DNA from: a virus
Reading direction: 5' to 3' (one strand)
Virus record (IMG/VR): IMGVR_UViG_3300042350_002745
Span: 1-52,840 of that record
Length of the DNA stretch: 52,840 bases
The notes below the pieces were generated by a model, which saw only the letters and a program-made list of their open reading frames with translations, did no database searches and was not told the origin of the DNA. The position numbers were made by a program, and so were the translations under genes. Shown here one piece after another: positions 50,333 through 52,840 of this stretch (its first letter is position 1; every line of letters begins with the position of its first letter).

Positions 50333-51109
50333 CTATTCTACGTCCGGTGACCGCCTAAAGGCGGTCACCTTGACCAATTTTCCGGTATTTTGTTCCAGAA
50401 TAGGCAGATTCCCTGCTAATTCGCAGGGAATCCATTCAGCAGGCATGTAGCCCGAGCCGATACCTGTCGAAATGGCGTATGCCATTTCGACAGGGTTTGC
50501 CAAGTTTGCAACCTGTTCCTCGGAGTACGATTCCCAGCCCAACCAATCCCCTGCCATGATTCTGTTCGGATCTGATCCGAACAGAACCACAGGCAATTCT
50601 TGGATGACTTCCCCCTCAGCGTTGGGACTGGCCGAGACGAATACGTCGTACCCAGGCTTGGCTCGCGTAGCGAGCCAATCGCTGAAACTGTCATAGCAGA
50701 CCACCTTGGTGATCTGGTACTTGTCGGACAGAAGCTCGCTCAAATTTGGGGTGACGATGCTCAGCCATCGCTCCGCATGGACGGCCACTTGTGGCCGGAC
50801 CTTGTGCGCGTTGCCTAGCTTTTTCATCTCCCGCAGGAGCTTGCGGTGGGCCGCAAGCACCTTCTTGGCGTGCTTGTACAAGACCATGCCGTCAGGCGTG
50901 GGCTTGCGGTAGGAGTCGAATAGCTTGACCTGCAAGATGGATTCCATCTTGCGGTTGCTGTTGGGAATGATCGCGGTGTTGCCCATCTTGAGCTTCTTGC
51001 TGGCTGCTTGGGCACTTCCCAATTCCACGCATAGAACGAACCAGCGGAGGGCTTCGAGCTTCGGTTCGACCACTTGGTCGATTGGGTAGCGACGGGAGGA
51101 GCTAGTCAT
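50333..51109 (-). CDS. LysR-type transcriptional regulator-like protein
   Basis: 258 residues. The N-terminal winged helix has the LysR layout: L-R-W-F-V-L-C-V-E-L-G-S-A-Q-A-A-S-K-K-L (about 20-39), then the recognition-helix region and L-F-D-S-Y-R-K-P-T-P-D-G (about 63-74), where LysR proteins have LF-x-R-x-x-x-x-x-L-T-x-x-G. A linker helix (about 78-100) leads to a short effector-like domain with W-L-A-T-R and a final T-G-I-G-S-G-Y-M-P, as in the effector domain of LysR proteins. It is shorter than usual (about 300) and lacks one effector lobe in part. LysR regulators are very unusual in phages. A near-perfect 27-bp palindrome (50560-50586) and a 10-bp hairpin (50346-50369) lie in the gene. 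Confidence 0.72.
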   Translation of the reverse strand: MTSSSRRYPIDQVVEPKLEALRWFVLCVELGSAQAASKKLKMGNTAIIPNSNRKMESILQVKLFDSYRKPTPDGMVLYKHAKKVLAAHRKLLREMKKLGNAHKVRPQVAVHAERWLSIVTPNLSELLSDKYQITKVVCYDSFSDWLATRAKPGYDVFVSASPNAEGEVIQELPVVLFGSDPNRIMAGDWLGWESYSEEQVANLANPVEMAYAISTGIGSGYMPAEWIPCELAGNLPILEQNTGKLVKVTAFRRSPDVE

Positions 51110-52481
51110 TGGGCCAACACGAAATCAGGCTAGGTCTGCCAACTCGGGTACAACCGGCCACGGCGACGTAGGCCGGTTTGTCTTGCATGAACTCCGCTTC
51201 GCGGAGTGCAACGTAATTGTAGCGGCAGATGTTCTGCCGCCTCTCGGATTCGGTCATGTTCAAGCCAACCATCGCGGTGACGTGCGCCACCTTGGTCTTG
51301 GAGTCTGAGAAGTTCTTCTTCGTCAGGAGCCATGCGGTATACCCCTCGGTGTCTGACTGCGATGCAGTCAGCACCAAACATCGCATTCGAGTCGACATGG
51401 CGCGAAGCTCGCGCCATGTGTGGTCGATTTGCTCGATCTTCTCTCGGAGCCCTATCGGGGCTCCGAGAATGTCAGCGTAGTCGATGACGATGACCTCAGG
51501 AACCCAACCTTCGTCGGCCCACCTGTTGACTTGGTTGGAGATGTCTTTGGCGGTGATCGTACCGGCAGGGTGCGTCAAGAGCCTAAACCGCTTCGGATCG
51601 GCTCCAGCCGACGAAGCGAACGCCTTGACGGCGTCCTCCTTCGTGACTGGGGGAGCCGATTTCGGCTCCCTTACGATCTTCGGCTCTTTGTTCTCGTATG
51701 CCAGTTCTGTAGGGATCAGAAAGCGACCGCCTCTGAGCGGTCGCTTACACAGCCTCGGGAGTAGTCGCAAGATGACCTGATCTTGGCTCATGTCCCCGCA
51801 GGAGAAGAACGCAGTTCTTCTCCCTTGGGCTACCGCTCGCCATGCCAAGTCCATAAGGACTGTGGTTTTCCCAGTCTTTTCGGGGGCCAGCAACGACACG
51901 AATGAATCGGCGGACATGACATCGCCAAAGAATTCCCCGAGCGCGCCGGGGAATTCGATCAGAGGCTTCTTGGTGGACTGGTCGAACGCTCGTTCGACCA
52001 CGGACAAATCGGCCAATGGGAATACTCCGGATTCCTCTTGGCCGATCTTTGGTCGTTTCCACTGGGCCTGAATGTTCAGGGCGTCCTCAACCTTGCCGGT
52101 TTCGGCAAGGTTGGTCAGCGCATTGCCGAGACGCTTGATGCTGTTGCGCTGGACGATGTTGCGGATCAGGTCGACGGCGTAGTCGGGAGTCATGTCCGAC
52201 GTTGCAGGCAGACTGGCTAGCCAGTCTGCCATCGTGTCCACAATCGTCGAATCGGCGATGTCCTTCCAAGTATCGAACTTGGCGGTGATGCCCCCGATGC
52301 CGGGGGCTTCGCCGTACTTGACGAAGTGGTCAACACACCAACGAGCAAGTATGTTGGCATACTTGCTCGCGAAGGATTCGGTGTCCCAAGCGGCGGAAAC
52401 CGCCGCGAGGACTTCGGTGGAGTGGACGAGCGCGCACACTGCGTGCCGCTCGTCACTGCCGTCGTGTCTGACTACTTTCAT
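51102..52481 (-). CDS. DnaB-like replicative helicase
   Basis: 459 residues from ATG 52481 (AAAGG at 7 bases). The helical N-terminal part (1-150) is followed by a RecA-fold motor: Walker A A-P-E-K-T-G-K-T-T (about 198-206), H1a-like region F-S-C-G-D-M-S (about 227-233), Walker B V-I-V-I-D-Y-A-D-I (about 333-341) and the T-A-S-Q-S-D motif (about 376-381). Family-4 helicases unwind DNA 5'-3' on the lagging strand. No primase gene or fused primase domain is visible. The stop overlaps the LysR start by 8 bases. Confidence 0.82.
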   Translation of the reverse strand: MKVVRHDGSDERHAVCALVHSTEVLAAVSAAWDTESFASKYANILARWCVDHFVKYGEAPGIGGITAKFDTWKDIADSTIVDTMADWLASLPATSDMTPDYAVDLIRNIVQRNSIKRLGNALTNLAETGKVEDALNIQAQWKRPKIGQEESGVFPLADLSVVERAFDQSTKKPLIEFPGALGEFFGDVMSADSFVSLLAPEKTGKTTVLMDLAWRAVAQGRRTAFFSCGDMSQDQVILRLLPRLCKRPLRGGRFLIPTELAYENKEPKIVREPKSAPPVTKEDAVKAFASSAGADPKRFRLLTHPAGTITAKDISNQVNRWADEGWVPEVIVIDYADILGAPIGLREKIEQIDHTWRELRAMSTRMRCLVLTASQSDTEGYTAWLLTKKNFSDSKTKVAHVTAMVGLNMTESERRQNICRYNYVALREAEFMQDKPAYVAVAGCTRVGRPSLISCWPND

Positions 52482-52493
52482 CGCCACGCCTTT

Positions 52494-52577
52494 CTAAAAC
52501 TTCCATCTGGCCGAAACGATTTCGACCAGAATCTCAAGGATGCCCGTAAACAAAACCACAATAAGCAACGTCAGCAA
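52494..52577 (-). CDS. Tiny membrane peptide
   Basis: 27 residues from a TTG start with GAGGGA 6 bases upstream. Nearly all hydrophobic (LLTLLIVVLFTGILEILVEIV), ending S-A-R-W-K-F. It overlaps the stop of the right-edge gene. Start choice and reality are uncertain. Confidence 0.4.
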   Translation of the reverse strand: MLTLLIVVLFTGILEILVEIVSARWKF

Positions 52578-52840
52578 GTACCATCCCTCGATCCGGTGCT
52601 TCCGCTCGATCCGGTCGGTGTTGGCCCGACGACCCGCACCGTCTGCCCAACGGCGAACTTCGGCTCCACCGGCTCGATGCGTCGGCGATACCAGACGCCA
52701 AAAACTTGATGCCCTCCGCTGTTTGCGTTCTCTGACTCGGACCATTGTTTATCGTCCCACAAATCCCAAGCCTGATCGCCCGGCTTCAATTCCTCATCGG
52801 GAAACTTCCCAAGCAACGTCCACCCCGGCCCCGGATCGGG
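52571..52840 (-). CDS. Protein with a phage YRR-type module, truncated by the window edge
   Basis: At least 90 residues; the frame stays open to base 52840, so the true start lies outside. The visible part W-T-L-L-G-K-F-P-D-E-E-L-K-P-G-D-Q, then W-Y-R-R-R-I-E-P, is the small phage pattern that also occurs in the 818-residue protein (170-226). It ends with a unit F-A-V-G-Q-T-V-R-V-V like a KOW-type opening. If the genome were circular, the frame would not join an ATG in the first bases of this window. Confidence 0.65.
   Translation of the reverse strand, partial: PDPGPGWTLLGKFPDEELKPGDQAWDLWDDKQWSESENANSGGHQVFGVWYRRRIEPVEPKFAVGQTVRVVGPTPTGSSGSTGSRDGTC

Noticed and set aside
52494-52745. Longer leftward frame of 83 residues over the tiny membrane peptide
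   Set aside because: Its first 55 residues are the mirror frame of the right-edge gene; only the hydrophobic end looks real.

Overview
The window is a near-complete or complete tailed dsDNA phage genome (Caudoviricetes, siphovirus-like: terminase, portal, HK97-fold capsid, tail tube, frameshifted tail chaperone, 974-residue tape measure; no sheath gene recognised). No integrase, excisionase or partition gene was seen, so a lytic life is likely. A Planctomycetota host is my inference only. It rests on the Cys-rich 'GACC' modules joined by poly-Thr linkers in the 24.5-27.6 kb protein, a style common in that phylum. The last gene runs off the right edge, and the left edge opens inside a 38-bp tandem repeat, so these ends may be assembly or permutation ends.

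Layout. (1) 1-607: non-coding, dense in perfect hairpins, a candidate origin or terminus. (2) 608-5253, leftward: small membrane protein, 818-residue protein with repeated GDW modules, staphylococcal-nuclease-like enzyme and unknowns. (3) 5369-29711, rightward late module: TerL, portal, DUF2213-type protease/scaffold, decoration protein, capsid, then a lysis/membrane cassette with a papain-like peptidase and a CPPC redox protein, fibre-like proteins, head-tail connectors, tail tube, G/GT chaperones with a textbook A AAA AAC slippery site, tape measure, tail-tip proteins, the Cys/Thr-rich protein and a glycosyltransferase fusion. Strong intrinsic terminators follow the capsid, tail tube and Cys/Thr-rich genes. 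(4) 29708-52840, leftward early module: second glycosyltransferase; an Mre11/Rad50 complex in pieces; DNA polymerase A split into two genes about 12 kb apart; sliding clamp, clamp loader, RecA-like recombinase, UvsY-like mediator, ssDNA-binding protein, FEN exonuclease, PD-(D/E)XK nuclease, DnaB-like helicase, dNMP kinase, HAD nucleotidase, PAPS-reductase-like PP-loop enzyme, nucleotidyltransferase, DNA methyltransferase, lipoprotein and a LysR-like regulator.

Three things stand out. First, perfect inverted repeats of 10-13 bp with tiny loops occur throughout the genes far more often than chance allows, apparently accommodated by codon choice. Second, two non-coding stretches (43.0-43.9 kb and 49.5-50.1 kb) carry at least six leftward structured RNA candidates of 66-164 nt. 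They share one closing stem (GGRTCGG/CCGAYCC) with a T-arm-like hairpin abutting it, as in tRNA, but they do not fold as ordinary tRNAs. Third, a leader of about 220 nt before the nucleotidase gene ends in an intrinsic terminator with a visible competing antiterminator pairing.

Most genes abut or overlap by 1-8 bases (ATGA, TAATG), implying translational coupling. Functions are assigned from motifs read by eye; no database search was run.
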